This document shows positions 52,320 to 61,591 of a stretch of 64,000 nucleotides of DNA, piece by piece (the stretch's first letter is position 1; each line of letters begins with the position of its first letter). A model generated the notes under the pieces. The model saw only the letters and a program-made list of their open reading frames with translations, searched no databases and was not told the origin of the DNA. A program made the position numbers and the translations under genes. The DNA is from Planctomycetota bacterium. GTDB lineage: Bacteria > Planctomycetota > Planctomycetia > Pirellulales > PNKZ01. The stretch covers positions 84,563 through 148,562 of the forward strand of contig JAFEBQ010000012.1 in assembly GCA_018242585.1 (NCBI GenBank), written 5' to 3'.

Positions 52320-53639
52320 TCAGCCGTCGGCGACCGCGCCGGGGCCAGCGTCGGTCGGCTCGGCGACTTCGACCTGGCCCTTGTCATTCTTGCGCAAGGG
52401 GGGCAGGCCGTAGGCGTTCGGCCCTTCGTCGGTGTAGACGTCGTCCAACTCGGTGCCGTCGACGTCGCGCCGCAACAGGAAATAGATCGCCGTGGCCGAG
52501 GTCCAGAACGTGGCATAGACCGCGCCAGTCGCCAACAGCCGCACCAGCGAATTCCAGAACCAGGTGATTCGCTTTCCCCATTCGCCGACAGGCGTCAGCT
52601 CGCTGGGGCCGCCGCCGGTTCCCCAACTGGCTGCCCAAGTTGACAGATAGATCACCATCTCGGAAAAGAACAACGCCGCGATCCCCGCCAACAGATTGAA
52701 CACCACCGCGACGGCTACGTAACCAAGGAGCGTTACCGAGCGCTGAAAGACATACGAGAACGATCGGCTCAGGCCGTCGAAGCTGTCGCTCGATTCGGTG
52801 CTGATGGCGGCAATCATCAACGGCCAGCCGAACCACAGCCCGATCACAAAGATCGCCAGCAAGAAACCGGCCAGTAGATAAACCGGCCACACGATCGCCA
52901 ACAGCAACCCACCGATGTTCGTCCGCCCCAGCAACCCAACCACCGCCATCGGCAGCGCGAACAACAGCACGCCGACCAGCGGGAACAACGGCGCGGCAAA
53001 CAGCGAACGCCAGCGGCCCAGGGCATGCCCCATGGCCTGGCCCCAGGAGATTTTTTCTTCGCGTGCGAGTTCCAGCGCCGCCATGCGGCAGATCGCGCCG
53101 CCGACCAGCGCCCAGACCGCGCTGGCCCAGGCCAGGGCCAGAATGCTAAACGCCAGGGTCTGAAAACCGGCTTGCAGGCTGAACGCGTCGCGCACTGGCC
53201 GCGACAGGGTGGCCCACACGTTCGGCGCGTTGGTAATCGTGGTCAGGCGCATCGACGGAGTGAATGCGCCATTGGATTGCATATCACGGGCCAGTTCGCG
53301 CTGGAACTGATCGGCAAGCACCTGGTTCATGGTGCGTGTGTCGATCGGCTCTTGCACCATGCAACCGCTGCTGAGCGGGCAATGGGCATAGGGCTGCAGC
53401 GCCGCTTTCAAATACGGGTCATCGGTCCCCGAGAACATCCAGGCGATGCACCACCAGCCCAGGAACGTCAGGAACACTCCCGCCGCCGCCGGCATGAACA
53501 GCCGCGACCGCAGCCCCAGCCGGGCCGCCCGTCCGATCAGCAGCACCGACGCCCAGCAGCGGCTGCCGCACGAGCCTTCGGCCTCGGCCGATGTTTCCTG
53601 GGGGGCGATGGATTGGGGCTCGCCGGACTCGGACATCAT
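52320..53639 (-). CDS. Polytopic membrane protein of unknown function
   Basis: This 439-aa protein has about six predicted helices, for example 'LFMPAAAGVFLTFLGWWCIA', 'FPLVGVLLFALPMAVVGLLG' and 'LGYVAVAVVFNLLAGIAALF', plus a long N-terminal cytoplasmic segment and a charged C-terminus. The start ATG 53639 (followed by a second ATG) has GAGGAAATTTCG upstream. No motif identifies a transporter family. Function unknown. Confidence 0.8.
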   Translation of the reverse strand: MMSESGEPQSIAPQETSAEAEGSCGSRCWASVLLIGRAARLGLRSRLFMPAAAGVFLTFLGWWCIAWMFSGTDDPYLKAALQPYAHCPLSSGCMVQEPIDTRTMNQVLADQFQRELARDMQSNGAFTPSMRLTTITNAPNVWATLSRPVRDAFSLQAGFQTLAFSILALAWASAVWALVGGAICRMAALELAREEKISWGQAMGHALGRWRSLFAAPLFPLVGVLLFALPMAVVGLLGRTNIGGLLLAIVWPVYLLAGFLLAIFVIGLWFGWPLMIAAISTESSDSFDGLSRSFSYVFQRSVTLLGYVAVAVVFNLLAGIAALFFSEMVIYLSTWAASWGTGGGPSELTPVGEWGKRITWFWNSLVRLLATGAVYATFWTSATAIYFLLRRDVDGTELDDVYTDEGPNAYGLPPLRKNDKGQVEVAEPTDAGPGAVADG

Positions 53640-53828
53640 CGAAATTTCCTCGCTGCCCCGCGGAGACCCCGTGGTGCGTAAATTGCCTCGTTTAACTCAC
53701 GGCGGCATTATACGTCGCCACCCCCCGGTTGCAACGCGGTGGAGCGGCGTGCAACGGCGATTTGGCGGACGATTCTCGCGGTGCGGGCAAAGCGATTAGA
53801 GCGTCGCAAGTGCCCGATGTTCGAAGGC

Positions 53829-53849
53829 CCCCGGTCATTGACCGGGGGC
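53829..53849. repeat. 21-bp palindromic repeat, copy G2
   Basis: CCCCCGGTCA-t-TGACCGGGGG followed by CTAAAG, identical to 14390-14416. Confidence 0.7.
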
Positions 53850-53880
53850 TAAAGTGAAATGAGCGTGCTCGACGCAAGAG

Positions 53881-53994
53881 GGTAGCACCGACAACTGGTT
53901 GTCGGTGTCGCGCAGCGACAAGAGGTCGAAGGGTAAATATCCCAGTCCCTCTTGCGGCTGCGCCGCCCAGACAAGCAAGTTGTCTGGGCCACCC
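53881..53994. repeat. Composite four-hairpin intergenic element, copy H3
   Basis: Hairpin CACCGACAAC-tg-GTTGTCGGTG (53886-53907), then GTCGC..GCGAC and CAAGAGG; mirrored by CCTCTTGCGGC..GCCGC and hairpin CCCAGACAA-gcaag-TTGTCTGGG (53966-53988), ending GCCACCC. Copies: 2981-3107 and 10334-10472. Confidence 0.75.
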
Positions 53995-54079
53995 CATGCA
54001 ATCGCATGGCAGTGTTGACGGCCATTCAAGTTACAGCGAGTCGCGTTGTTTTCTTCAACAATGCGCGCCACGCCATTAG

Positions 54080-54100
54080 CCCCCGGTCAACGACCGGGGG
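54080..54100. repeat. CCCCCGGTC palindromic repeat, copy G3 (reversed)
   Basis: CCCCCGGTC-aac-GACCGGGGG preceded by TTAG, i.e. in the opposite orientation to G1 and G2, with a 3-nt centre. Confidence 0.6.
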
Positions 54101-54349
54101 CCATCGAGCCAGCGCGCCGAACAAGGTCGACAATCATCACAGAATCAGCGCCGATAAATCGTCGCTGTCACGCATCACTTGACGCCAGGAAACCACCGCC
54201 GGACACTAATGCGGGCGGAAATGAACCACGCGGAGTCTTAGTTCTTCGTGCAGAGACTTCATTTTCCGGGTACGCACCCGTGCGTACCATGAACGAAGGC
54301 GGCGCATCAGGCGCGCTCCGCGTGTGCGATTAGATTGATCGAATAATCA

Positions 54350-54435
54350 GGCCGAGTGGCGGAACAGGCAGACGCACGGGACTTAAAATCCCGTGTCCCG
54401 TAAGGGACGTGCGGGTTCGATCCCCGCCTCGGCCA
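54350..54435 (+). tRNA. tRNA-Leu (anticodon UAA)
   Basis: This 86-nt sequence folds as a class II tRNA. The acceptor GGCCGAG (54350-54356) pairs with CTCGGCC (54428-54434). The anticodon stem CGGGA/TCCCG encloses CTTAAAA, with anticodon TAA at 54384-54386 (reads UUA/UUG). A long variable arm and a GTTCGATC T loop follow. The discriminator is A; the CCA end is not encoded. Confidence 0.97.
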
Positions 54436-54567
54436 ATTGATTTATGAAGAGGCTGCGAGAAGAGGTTACCTCACCTGGGCAATGCACTATGAATGAACCG
54501 CTGCAACGTCTTCGATGAGTAAGATCGTGCCAGTGATCCGATAAACCACCGCAAGCAGAGCCACACT

Positions 54568-55731
54568 ATGCTTGTCCTGCCTCGCCATACATCGTCGCGA
54601 ATCGCTTTAGCTTGCGTACTTACTTGTTGCACAGCCCGATTCGCCGTCGCCGCCGAGCCCGGCTACACGATTCCGTTGGCTGATTTGGCCGACGAGCCCC
54701 AGCGGCGGGTGATCGTCGATCGTGAACCGGGGCAGTATCTCGGGCACCCGACGACCGTGTTGCTGGAAGACAACCGCACGATGCTGATTGTCTATCCCAA
54801 GGGGCACGGGCGCGGCCCGATCGTTCTGAAACGATCCACCGATGCCGGCCTGACCTGGTCGGCGCGACAACCCACGCCCGCCAGTTGGGATACCTCGCTG
54901 GAAACTCCCACCATCCACCGTGTGGTGGATCGCCAGGGCACCAAACGATTGATCATGTTCTCGGGCTTGTATCCGATCCGCATGGCGGTGTCGGAAAACG
55001 ATGGCGTGAGTTGGAGCGAACTCAAGCCGGTTGGCGACTTTGGCGGGATCGTGGCGATGGGGGCTGTCGAACGATTGCAATTGGGCGACTACCTGGCCCT
55101 GTTTCACGACGATGGTCGCTATTTTGTCGCCGGTGGTAAGGCGAAATCGCCGCCCGTGTTTACGGTCTATGCGACGACCTCGTCCGACGGTGGCTTGACC
55201 TGGAGCGCGCCACGCGCGATTGCCACGCATGCCTCGGCCCACCTCTGCGAGCCGGGCATCATCCGTTCGCCCGATGGCAAACAGCTCGCGGTTCTGCTGC
55301 GTGAAAACAGTCGGCAGTACAACTCGTTTGTGATCGTGTCCGACGACGAAGGCCAGTCTTGGTCCCCGCCGAGAGAACTGCCGGCGGCACTGACCGGCGA
55401 TCGCCATGTCGGCCGATACACCGCCGACGGTCGGCTGTTTGTCACCTTTCGCGACACGACCCGAGCGAGCACCACGAAGGGGGACTGGGTGGCGTGGGTG
55501 GGCCGGTACGAAGACATCACCGCCGGCCGTGAGGGAACGTGTCGCGTGCGGCTGATGAAGAATCACAAAACGGTGGATTGTGCGTACCCTGGCCTCGAAG
55601 TTCTGCCTGACGATACGATCGTCACGACGACCTATGGGCACTGGACCGCCGGGGAATCGCCGTACATTGTCAGCGTGCGGCTGAAACTGGCGGAGATCGA
55701 CAAGAAGTTGGTGGCGCTGCCACGACATTGA
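54568..55731 (+). CDS. Exported sialidase-like (BNR/Asp-box) glycosidase
   Basis: This 387-aa protein has a signal peptide ('RIALACVLTCCTARFAVAAE') and four BNR/Asp-box repeats: 'STDAGLTWS', 'SENDGVSWS', 'SSDGGLTWS' and 'SDDEGQSWS'. This is the six-bladed propeller of exo-alpha-sialidases and related proteins. Arg-rich active-site positions cannot be confirmed by eye. It probably acts on glycan ends outside the cell. It stands alone after the tRNA. Confidence 0.9.
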   Translation: MLVLPRHTSSRIALACVLTCCTARFAVAAEPGYTIPLADLADEPQRRVIVDREPGQYLGHPTTVLLEDNRTMLIVYPKGHGRGPIVLKRSTDAGLTWSARQPTPASWDTSLETPTIHRVVDRQGTKRLIMFSGLYPIRMAVSENDGVSWSELKPVGDFGGIVAMGAVERLQLGDYLALFHDDGRYFVAGGKAKSPPVFTVYATTSSDGGLTWSAPRAIATHASAHLCEPGIIRSPDGKQLAVLLRENSRQYNSFVIVSDDEGQSWSPPRELPAALTGDRHVGRYTADGRLFVTFRDTTRASTTKGDWVAWVGRYEDITAGREGTCRVRLMKNHKTVDCAYPGLEVLPDDTIVTTTYGHWTAGESPYIVSVRLKLAEIDKKLVALPRH

Positions 55732-55909
55732 TTGCTTTCTTGCTGGCAAAGCCGGGAATGCCAAGGTAAGCAGCCCGCGACGAGTTCTTCGTCGAAATAG
55801 CTCCTCCCGTCATTCGTGTTCGTGGCGGTGATTCATTGGTCGCCGCAGGGGCGTAGAATGACGGCAGGGCCGCGCAGCTTGCCGGCCAATGCTTAATCAG
55901 CGGTGCGTT

Positions 55910-56479
55910 ATGGCGACCGAGCGGGAAAAGATGCTGGCCGGCGAAATGTACGATTCGCTCGACGCCGAGCTTTGCGCCATGCGCGAGCGGGCACGCGATC
56001 TTTGCCAGTCCTTGAACGCCTCGCACGAGCGCGACCAGGCCGTCCGCCGCCAGATTCTGATCGAGCTGTTCGGCCAGGGTGGCGAGTCGGTCTATATGCA
56101 GCCGCCGTTCTATTGCGACTATGGCACGCATATCGAGCTTGGCGAGCGGGTCTTCTTCAACTTCAATTGCATCGTGCTCGATGTCTGCTCGGTGCAGATC
56201 GGCGACTACACCAAGTTCGGGCCGGCCGTGCAGCTTTACACCGCCATGCACCCGATGAACGCCGAGTTGCGCCGCAAGCAAGAGTACGGCAAGCCGATCG
56301 CAATTGGGGCCAATGTTTGGGTCGGCGGCGGCGCGATCGTCTGCCCTGGCGTGACGATTGGCGACAAGTCGGTAATCGGTGCCGGCAGCGTCGTGACGCG
56401 ATCGATTCCGTCGGGCGTCTTTGCCGCCGGCAACCCGTGCCGCGTGATTCGCGAGTTAGGTGAGGAAGATTTACGATAG
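55910..56479 (+). CDS. Sugar O-acetyltransferase (Maa/LacA/NodL type)
   Basis: This 189-aa left-handed beta-helix acetyltransferase has the family N-terminus 'MATEREKMLAGEMYDSLDAE'. The hexapeptide repeats include 'IGANVWVGGGAIVCPGVTIG' and 'DKSVIGAGSVVTRSIPSGVF', ending 'GNPCRVIREL'. The catalytic His should be in 'TAMHPM'. It transfers acetyl from acetyl-CoA to a sugar such as maltose or galactoside. ATG 55910 is chosen over the upstream codon at 55889 because family proteins begin at this point. Confidence 0.93.
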   Translation: MATEREKMLAGEMYDSLDAELCAMRERARDLCQSLNASHERDQAVRRQILIELFGQGGESVYMQPPFYCDYGTHIELGERVFFNFNCIVLDVCSVQIGDYTKFGPAVQLYTAMHPMNAELRRKQEYGKPIAIGANVWVGGGAIVCPGVTIGDKSVIGAGSVVTRSIPSGVFAAGNPCRVIRELGEEDLR

Positions 56480-56777
56480 GGCGTCATGCCCGCCTGCGCG
56501 GGAATGACGGAAAGTGAGCGGTTCCGCACTCTCCAAGCTGGGGACGTAGCATTCTTCACCGGCTTCTCGCCTGGCTAGCTCGATGCCAGCAGCCGTCGAG
56601 GCGGAGACTTTCGGCGAGCCCATTCGATTGACGCAAGTTGAATTGCCAAAATCTATTAAGTGATCGTGCAAAAACAAGATTTTGAATGTTCAAAAATATT
56701 GATTGCATTAGTCATAAAAGCTGGCACAATGACGACGATTCGTGGCAATTCCTGGGTGTTTTCGTCGAAGTGTTATC

Positions 56778-57854
56778 ATGCGTCGGGCGACTTGGCTGGT
56801 GGGGCTACTGTTCATCGCGGCTGGGTGTGGGCGGCAGTCGGCGGAGTGGTCGCTGGTGGCAAGCGCGGCCGCCGCCGAACCCGGGGCCGCCACACCCGCC
56901 CCGTCGGCCCAGACGTTGATTGTCTCGGGGACCAGTCTGCCAGCGCCGGGGCGCGTCTCGGAAATCGCCGCCACGGTTATGCACCCGGTAACCAAGGTTT
57001 ACGTCAAGCCAGGCGACCAGGTTCGCGTCGGCGACCCGCTGGTGGAACTCGACGCCGATGAGCCCGAGGCCGATGTCCGCGCCCATCGGGCCGAGGTGAC
57101 GGAACTGACGGCGGCGCTGGCCCGCTTGCGCGCCATGCCCCGCGGCGAAGAGCGCGCACAAGCCAAGGCCGAACTGGAAAGCGCGCAGATTCACACCCGC
57201 GCTTCGCAGGCCTATCTCGAGCGGCTGACCACCCTGCGCTCGCAAGAAGCGATCAGCGAGCGGCAACTCATCGAGCAACAGACGACAACCTTGCGGGCCA
57301 TCGCTGATCAGCAAGCGGCTCAAGCCCGGCTTGATTACCTGCTCAAGCAGCCGATTGAGCTGGAAATCGCCGAAGCCGCGGCCAGTCTCAAAGCCGCCGA
57401 AGCCGAGCTCGAAGCGGTCGAAGCCGAGTTGGAACACTACGTTGTTTATGCGTCGATCGATGGCATCGTCTGCTGGCTCGATGTAACCCCTGGCACGGTC
57501 AGCCGGGCCGGCACCAAGGTCTGGGGCGAACTGGTCGATCTGCGTGAAGTCGACGTGCAGGTCGAACTGACGCCCAAGCAATTGAGCCAGGTCGATCTGA
57601 GCCAGCCGATCGAAGTGCGACTTGGCGAGTTGGGCACCGTGTGGCCGGCTCAATTCGTCTTTGCCGCGCCGGCGGCCAATCGCACGTCGGGCAAGATTCC
57701 CGTCACGCTGCGGGTGAAGAACAGCGGCGAGCCGCTGCGTTGTCACTTGCCGGTGACGGTCGAGTTTCGCCGGTTAGCGGAGAATCGTCCCGTCGAGCGC
57801 CCCTCGCAGGCGTCGCTGGCGGCGCAACCCGCCGGCGGCGCCGACGGCCGCTAG
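56778..57854 (+). CDS. HlyD-family efflux adaptor lipoprotein
   Basis: This 358-aa adaptor has a lipoprotein signal ('WLVGLLFIAAGC', lipobox IAAGC). The middle is a long alpha hairpin with many Ala/Glu/Gln ('AEVTELTAALARLRAMPRGE'), preceded and followed by the lipoyl and barrel parts. No pump gene is adjacent; the TolC-like gene at 57851-59437 reads toward it, and the stop codons overlap. ATG 56778. Confidence 0.88.
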   Translation: MRRATWLVGLLFIAAGCGRQSAEWSLVASAAAAEPGAATPAPSAQTLIVSGTSLPAPGRVSEIAATVMHPVTKVYVKPGDQVRVGDPLVELDADEPEADVRAHRAEVTELTAALARLRAMPRGEERAQAKAELESAQIHTRASQAYLERLTTLRSQEAISERQLIEQQTTTLRAIADQQAAQARLDYLLKQPIELEIAEAAASLKAAEAELEAVEAELEHYVVYASIDGIVCWLDVTPGTVSRAGTKVWGELVDLREVDVQVELTPKQLSQVDLSQPIEVRLGELGTVWPAQFVFAAPAANRTSGKIPVTLRVKNSGEPLRCHLPVTVEFRRLAENRPVERPSQASLAAQPAGGADGR

Positions 57855-59437
57855 GGGAGCATGCGCTGTCCGACGACGGTGTTCAGCGTTAGCATGCTGC
57901 GGCGATGGGCCACCAGTGCATCGCGGTACTGGCGCACCAGCTCGTTGTACTCGCGCTGAGCGGCCAGATAGTTGAACATGCTCGTCTCGCCTTGCTGGTA
58001 AAGCTGCAAGTTCGCGTCGAGCACCTGCCGCGCCGCGGGGAGCAGTGCCTGTTCCAGCCGTTCGATCGTCGTTTGTGTGGTCTGGAAGTTCTGGAATGCT
58101 TGCTCGACTTCCAAGGTCACTTGCCGCTCGAGGGCCCGCAGCTCGATGACCGATTGGGTCTGGTTGATTTGCGCGCGGCGGATGTTCCCTTGGTTCCGAT
58201 CGAACAGCGGCACGTTCATCGTCACGCCCGCCGCCCAACTAGTGGTGTTCGGCGTGCCGTTACCGTATTGGCGATTGTCCTGCACGGTGAACGGCTGGTA
58301 GACGACATAGACGTCTTGCATCCGATTGGCTCGGGCCAATTGGGCGTCGGCCGCGGCGCGACCCAGGCCCAATCGATAGGCCGCCAAATCGGGTCGCACC
58401 GTCGTGGCCAGCGACACCAGCTCTTCGCGCACCAGCGGCGTCGGCGATTTCAGGTGCAGATTGCCGCGCACTTCGAGCGCCGCTGCGTCGAGCGTGACCG
58501 CGTTCAGTTGCAGCGCCAGCGCACGTTTGGCGTTCTGCAAAGCTGCTTCGGCTTCGAGCAGTCCCAAGCCGGCGGCGTCGCGCTGGATGAGCAGTTGGTT
58601 GACTTCGGTGCGCGACTTGATGGTCTGCCGCTCCTGGGCCTTGGCCGCGGCCAGCAGTTTGTCCAGCCCGGTGATGCTGGCTTGGGCAAAGCGAACCGTC
58701 TCGCGGGCCGCCAGCACATCGACATAGGCGGTGTACAGGTTATCGATCGCCAAGCGGACGGCGTCTTGATACTGAGCGTGCAGCACTCGTTTGGCCTGGA
58801 CGGCGACCACCGTTCGCGCGCGGCGCTTTTGGGTGACGTCGAGCGGCAGCGAAAGGTTCACGTCATATTGCGTCTGGCCGCCGGGGCGCTCGACCGGATC
58901 GAACGAACCGTAGGGAACCAGTTGCGCGTCGGCGAACATCAACGGGTTGGCCCGCAGACTGGCCGTCAGGATGTCAGCATCAGCTTGGGGAAGTTCGAGC
59001 TGCTTGGCCCGCAGATCCAGGTTCTCGCGGACCAGAATCTCAATCGCTTCGTCCAGGGTCAGCCCGCCGGCTGGGCCTTCGTCCCCCGTTTGAGTCGGAA
59101 TCTCCAGCGGGCCGTAAGCCGGAGCCTCGGCGGCGCGCAAGCTGGGGGCTGGCAGGACTTCGGCTTGCGACTGCGAGATGCGATTCCAGCCACCTGGCTG
59201 GGCCACGGTCATCGGTACTCGACCGACGGCCGAGCCCACGCGGCCGCCGACCATGCCAGCGCCGGGCTCGAGGGCGCTGGTGCCCGAAGCGCCAATTTCG
59301 GGGCCGAGCGACGACGCAGGACGTTCGAACAATTCCAGCTCGGTGGGAGGCTGCGCGCAAAGACTCGCGCCGCGCGCCAACAGCGCGAGCGCGACAGCCA
59401 AGCTGATTTTCCATCGTGCCGCGCGGTTCAGCATCAA
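57851..59437 (-). CDS. TolC-like outer membrane efflux protein
   Basis: This 528-aa outer-membrane protein has a signal peptide ('ISLAVALALLARGASLCAQP') and two OEP repeats. The first is about 145-330, with 'TLDEAIEILVRENLDLRAKQ' and 'LQLPQADADILTASLRAN'-like helices; the second is about 340-520. It forms the trimeric exit duct for adaptor-pump systems. It converges with the adaptor gene: the two stops share CTAG at 57851-57854. Confidence 0.9.
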   Translation of the reverse strand: MMLNRAARWKISLAVALALLARGASLCAQPPTELELFERPASSLGPEIGASGTSALEPGAGMVGGRVGSAVGRVPMTVAQPGGWNRISQSQAEVLPAPSLRAAEAPAYGPLEIPTQTGDEGPAGGLTLDEAIEILVRENLDLRAKQLELPQADADILTASLRANPLMFADAQLVPYGSFDPVERPGGQTQYDVNLSLPLDVTQKRRARTVVAVQAKRVLHAQYQDAVRLAIDNLYTAYVDVLAARETVRFAQASITGLDKLLAAAKAQERQTIKSRTEVNQLLIQRDAAGLGLLEAEAALQNAKRALALQLNAVTLDAAALEVRGNLHLKSPTPLVREELVSLATTVRPDLAAYRLGLGRAAADAQLARANRMQDVYVVYQPFTVQDNRQYGNGTPNTTSWAAGVTMNVPLFDRNQGNIRRAQINQTQSVIELRALERQVTLEVEQAFQNFQTTQTTIERLEQALLPAARQVLDANLQLYQQGETSMFNYLAAQREYNELVRQYRDALVAHRRSMLTLNTVVGQRMLP

Positions 59438-59646
59438 CGATTGATCCGAGAGAAGGACTCTTCATTACGTCCCTCTTTCGACATCGACCGCTCACCAATT
59501 TGTAATTAACGAAACTAAAGGTTTTGATGGCTCAAAGATTCTCTGCGCGAAGCGCGGCGGCAAGCTTGCGCCGCTAGCGGGTGATAACAGCGAGCGGCGA
59601 ATCGAAGTCGTCGAGCGCGCTCGCGCAAAAGAGCAGGCAAGCCCAC

Positions 59647-61017
59647 TCACGCCAGCAAGGCTGGTATCACTTCCCCTTCGGGGACCAGGCGGTGCGGTCG
59701 TCCGAGGCGATCGTGAATTACTTCGGCGGGCGAAATGCCTAGCAGGTGATAAAGCGTGGCAATCACGTCGCCAGGGCGCGTGGGGTTCTGCGCCGGTAGT
59801 GCGCCGGTTGAATCGCTCGCGCCGTACACGACACCTTTGCCAAAGCCGCCCCCGGCCAAGAGGACACTATAACAGTTGTTCCAGTGGTCGCGGCCAGCAG
59901 CCTTGTTAACCCGCGGCGAGCGGCCAAAGTCGCCAAGCACCGCCACGATCGTGCGGTCCAGCAAATGGCGCTCGACCAAGTCGGTCAACAGCGAGGCAAA
60001 GGCCCGATCGAACTGCGGCAGCAGCGTTTCCTTGAGCTTAACGAAGTTGTTGCCGTGCGTATCCCACGTGGCGTTGGCGTCAGGGGCCCACGAGATGGTG
60101 GCCAGCCGCGTGCCGGCCTCGATCAGTCGGCGAGCTAGCAGCACGCTTTGCCCGTAGATGTTGCGGCCGTAGCGCTCGCGGACCTCGGGCGTCTCGGCGG
60201 CAATATCAAGCGCATGCTGCGCGGCATTGGAAGTCAGCAGATCAAACGCCCGCTGCTGAAAGCCCGAGACGTTTTCCAGGGCCGCATTGCGCCGCGGTTC
60301 GACGAACGACTCGGCCAGCGACGCCAGCAAATGGCGGCGGTCGTTCAAACGCGGCTGAGTCACATCGTCGCGCAGTGCCAGCTCGGGGACCGAGAAGCCG
60401 TCGGCGTTCGGATCGTTCAAGATGAACAGCGGATCGTATGACTTGCCCAACAGCCCGCCATAAAACCCTGGTTGCGGCGGCCCCTTGGCCCCTTCCTTGG
60501 TGATGTAGGGCAGACAGACGTGCGGTACCCGCCCGTTCGCCGGTGGCCGCAGATAGGTGAGCGCCGAGCCGATCGTGGGCTGGTCGTCCGATTCGGCCCC
60601 GACTAGCCGGTTGGCGTCGCCGCGGTCGTGACCGGTGATGCTGGTGTAGACGGCCGCGGCGTGCGAGTTGTTCACGCTGTGGTGCATCGAGCGAATCAGC
60701 GTGCAGCGGTGCATGTGCCGCGCCGAAAGCGGCAGATGCTCGCTGATCGGCGCGCCCGCGAGCGACGACGCGATCGGCTGAAACTCGCCGCGAATCCCCT
60801 CGGTGGCCTGCGGCTTCATGTCCCACATGTCGAGATGACTGGGGCCGCCGTTCAGGAAGATCACAATGCAGGCGTCGGCTTGTTGCGCAGGGGCCGCCGC
60901 GTTGCGCTGCGCATCGGCAGCCAACAGCCGCGGCAACGACAGCCCCGCCACGCTCAAGCTACCGACCTGAAGCAATCGCCGCCGCGTCAGCCGACCGAGC
61001 AGTCCATCACCGTCCAT
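59647..61017 (-). CDS. DUF1501 domain protein with Tat-type leader
   Basis: This 456-aa protein has a twin-arginine-like leader ('LTRRRLLQVGSLSVAGLSLP'). The alkaline-phosphatase-like DUF1501 domain follows: 'ACIVIFLNGGPSHLDMWDMK', 'SMHHSVNNSHAAAVYTSITG' and 'TIVAVLGDFGRSPRVNKAAG'. DUF1501 proteins are characteristic of planctomycetes, and many are sulfatase/phosphatase-like with unproven substrates; often a DUF1549/DUF1553 cytochrome gene is adjacent, but none is here. Confidence 0.92.
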   Translation of the reverse strand: MDGDGLLGRLTRRRLLQVGSLSVAGLSLPRLLAADAQRNAAAPAQQADACIVIFLNGGPSHLDMWDMKPQATEGIRGEFQPIASSLAGAPISEHLPLSARHMHRCTLIRSMHHSVNNSHAAAVYTSITGHDRGDANRLVGAESDDQPTIGSALTYLRPPANGRVPHVCLPYITKEGAKGPPQPGFYGGLLGKSYDPLFILNDPNADGFSVPELALRDDVTQPRLNDRRHLLASLAESFVEPRRNAALENVSGFQQRAFDLLTSNAAQHALDIAAETPEVRERYGRNIYGQSVLLARRLIEAGTRLATISWAPDANATWDTHGNNFVKLKETLLPQFDRAFASLLTDLVERHLLDRTIVAVLGDFGRSPRVNKAAGRDHWNNCYSVLLAGGGFGKGVVYGASDSTGALPAQNPTRPGDVIATLYHLLGISPAEVIHDRLGRPHRLVPEGEVIPALLA

Positions 61018-61369
61018 GATTCACCCCTCAAGGCAAAACGATCGTTAGCCTACTCGATTTGCCCGAGACGTGCCAACTTGTCCACGGCCGTCTCGCCCCG
61101 AGACCGGGGCGTATCGATTAAGAGGGCTGAACGAATTCCGAAATACACGAATGACGGTGTGGTGCCATCGATGGGGAGTGAAGCGTGTGACAGAATGTCC
61201 AATCGCACGGAATGTTTGGACTTTGCCAAGTCGTAATCTACCGTTGCGTGTCAACTGAGCACGTAAGGATCGCTCGGCCGAAGGCGGTTCGTCGCGAGTG
61301 GCGAATGTTGTGGGGGCCCAACGTAATCGACCTTCCAAGCCTTCTAGTTTTTGCTTTGGGAAACCGAAC
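61018..61369. other. Divergent intergenic region before the Flp pilin gene
   Basis: 352 bp between the minus-strand DUF1501 gene and the pilin gene. I see no repeat of the families above and no convincing sigma70 or sigma54 promoter. Confidence 0.45.
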
Positions 61370-61555
61370 ATGAAAGCGCTGTGGCAAAAGGGTTGGCAGT
61401 TCTTGCGCCGTGATGACGGCCCCACGGCCGTCGAGTACGCGGTGATGCTGGCCTTGATCGTCGTCGTCTGCATGACCGCGGTTCGGTCGATTGGCACCAG
61501 GTCCAAAAGCACGTTCCAGAAGGTCGCCAAGCAGTTGCATACGTCGTCGAGTTAG
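61370..61555 (+). CDS. flp: Flp/Fap-type pilin
   Basis: This 61-aa type IVb pilin subunit has the signature 'RRDDGPTAVEYAVMLALIVV', with the prepilin cleavage site after Gly and the Glu at +5. It is the major subunit of tight-adherence (Tad) pili, but no tad genes are in the window, so it is isolated here. ATG 61370. Confidence 0.92.
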   Translation: MKALWQKGWQFLRRDDGPTAVEYAVMLALIVVVCMTAVRSIGTRSKSTFQKVAKQLHTSSS

Positions 61556-61591
61556 GCGACACACCCCGCTTCATTCGCCGCGATCGATGCG

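Larger units (their letters stand above)
53640..54349. other. Long intergenic region with repeats upstream of tRNA-Leu
   Basis: This 710-bp region holds repeat G2 (53829-53849), the hairpin composite H3 (53881-53994), repeat G3 (54080-54100), and a GGTACGCAC-cc-GTGCGTACC hairpin (54269-54288). No credible gene. Confidence 0.6.

Noticed and set aside
57905..59509. Plus-strand frame across the TolC-like gene
   Set aside because: Antisense to a gene with a clear signal peptide and OEP repeats; no independent support.
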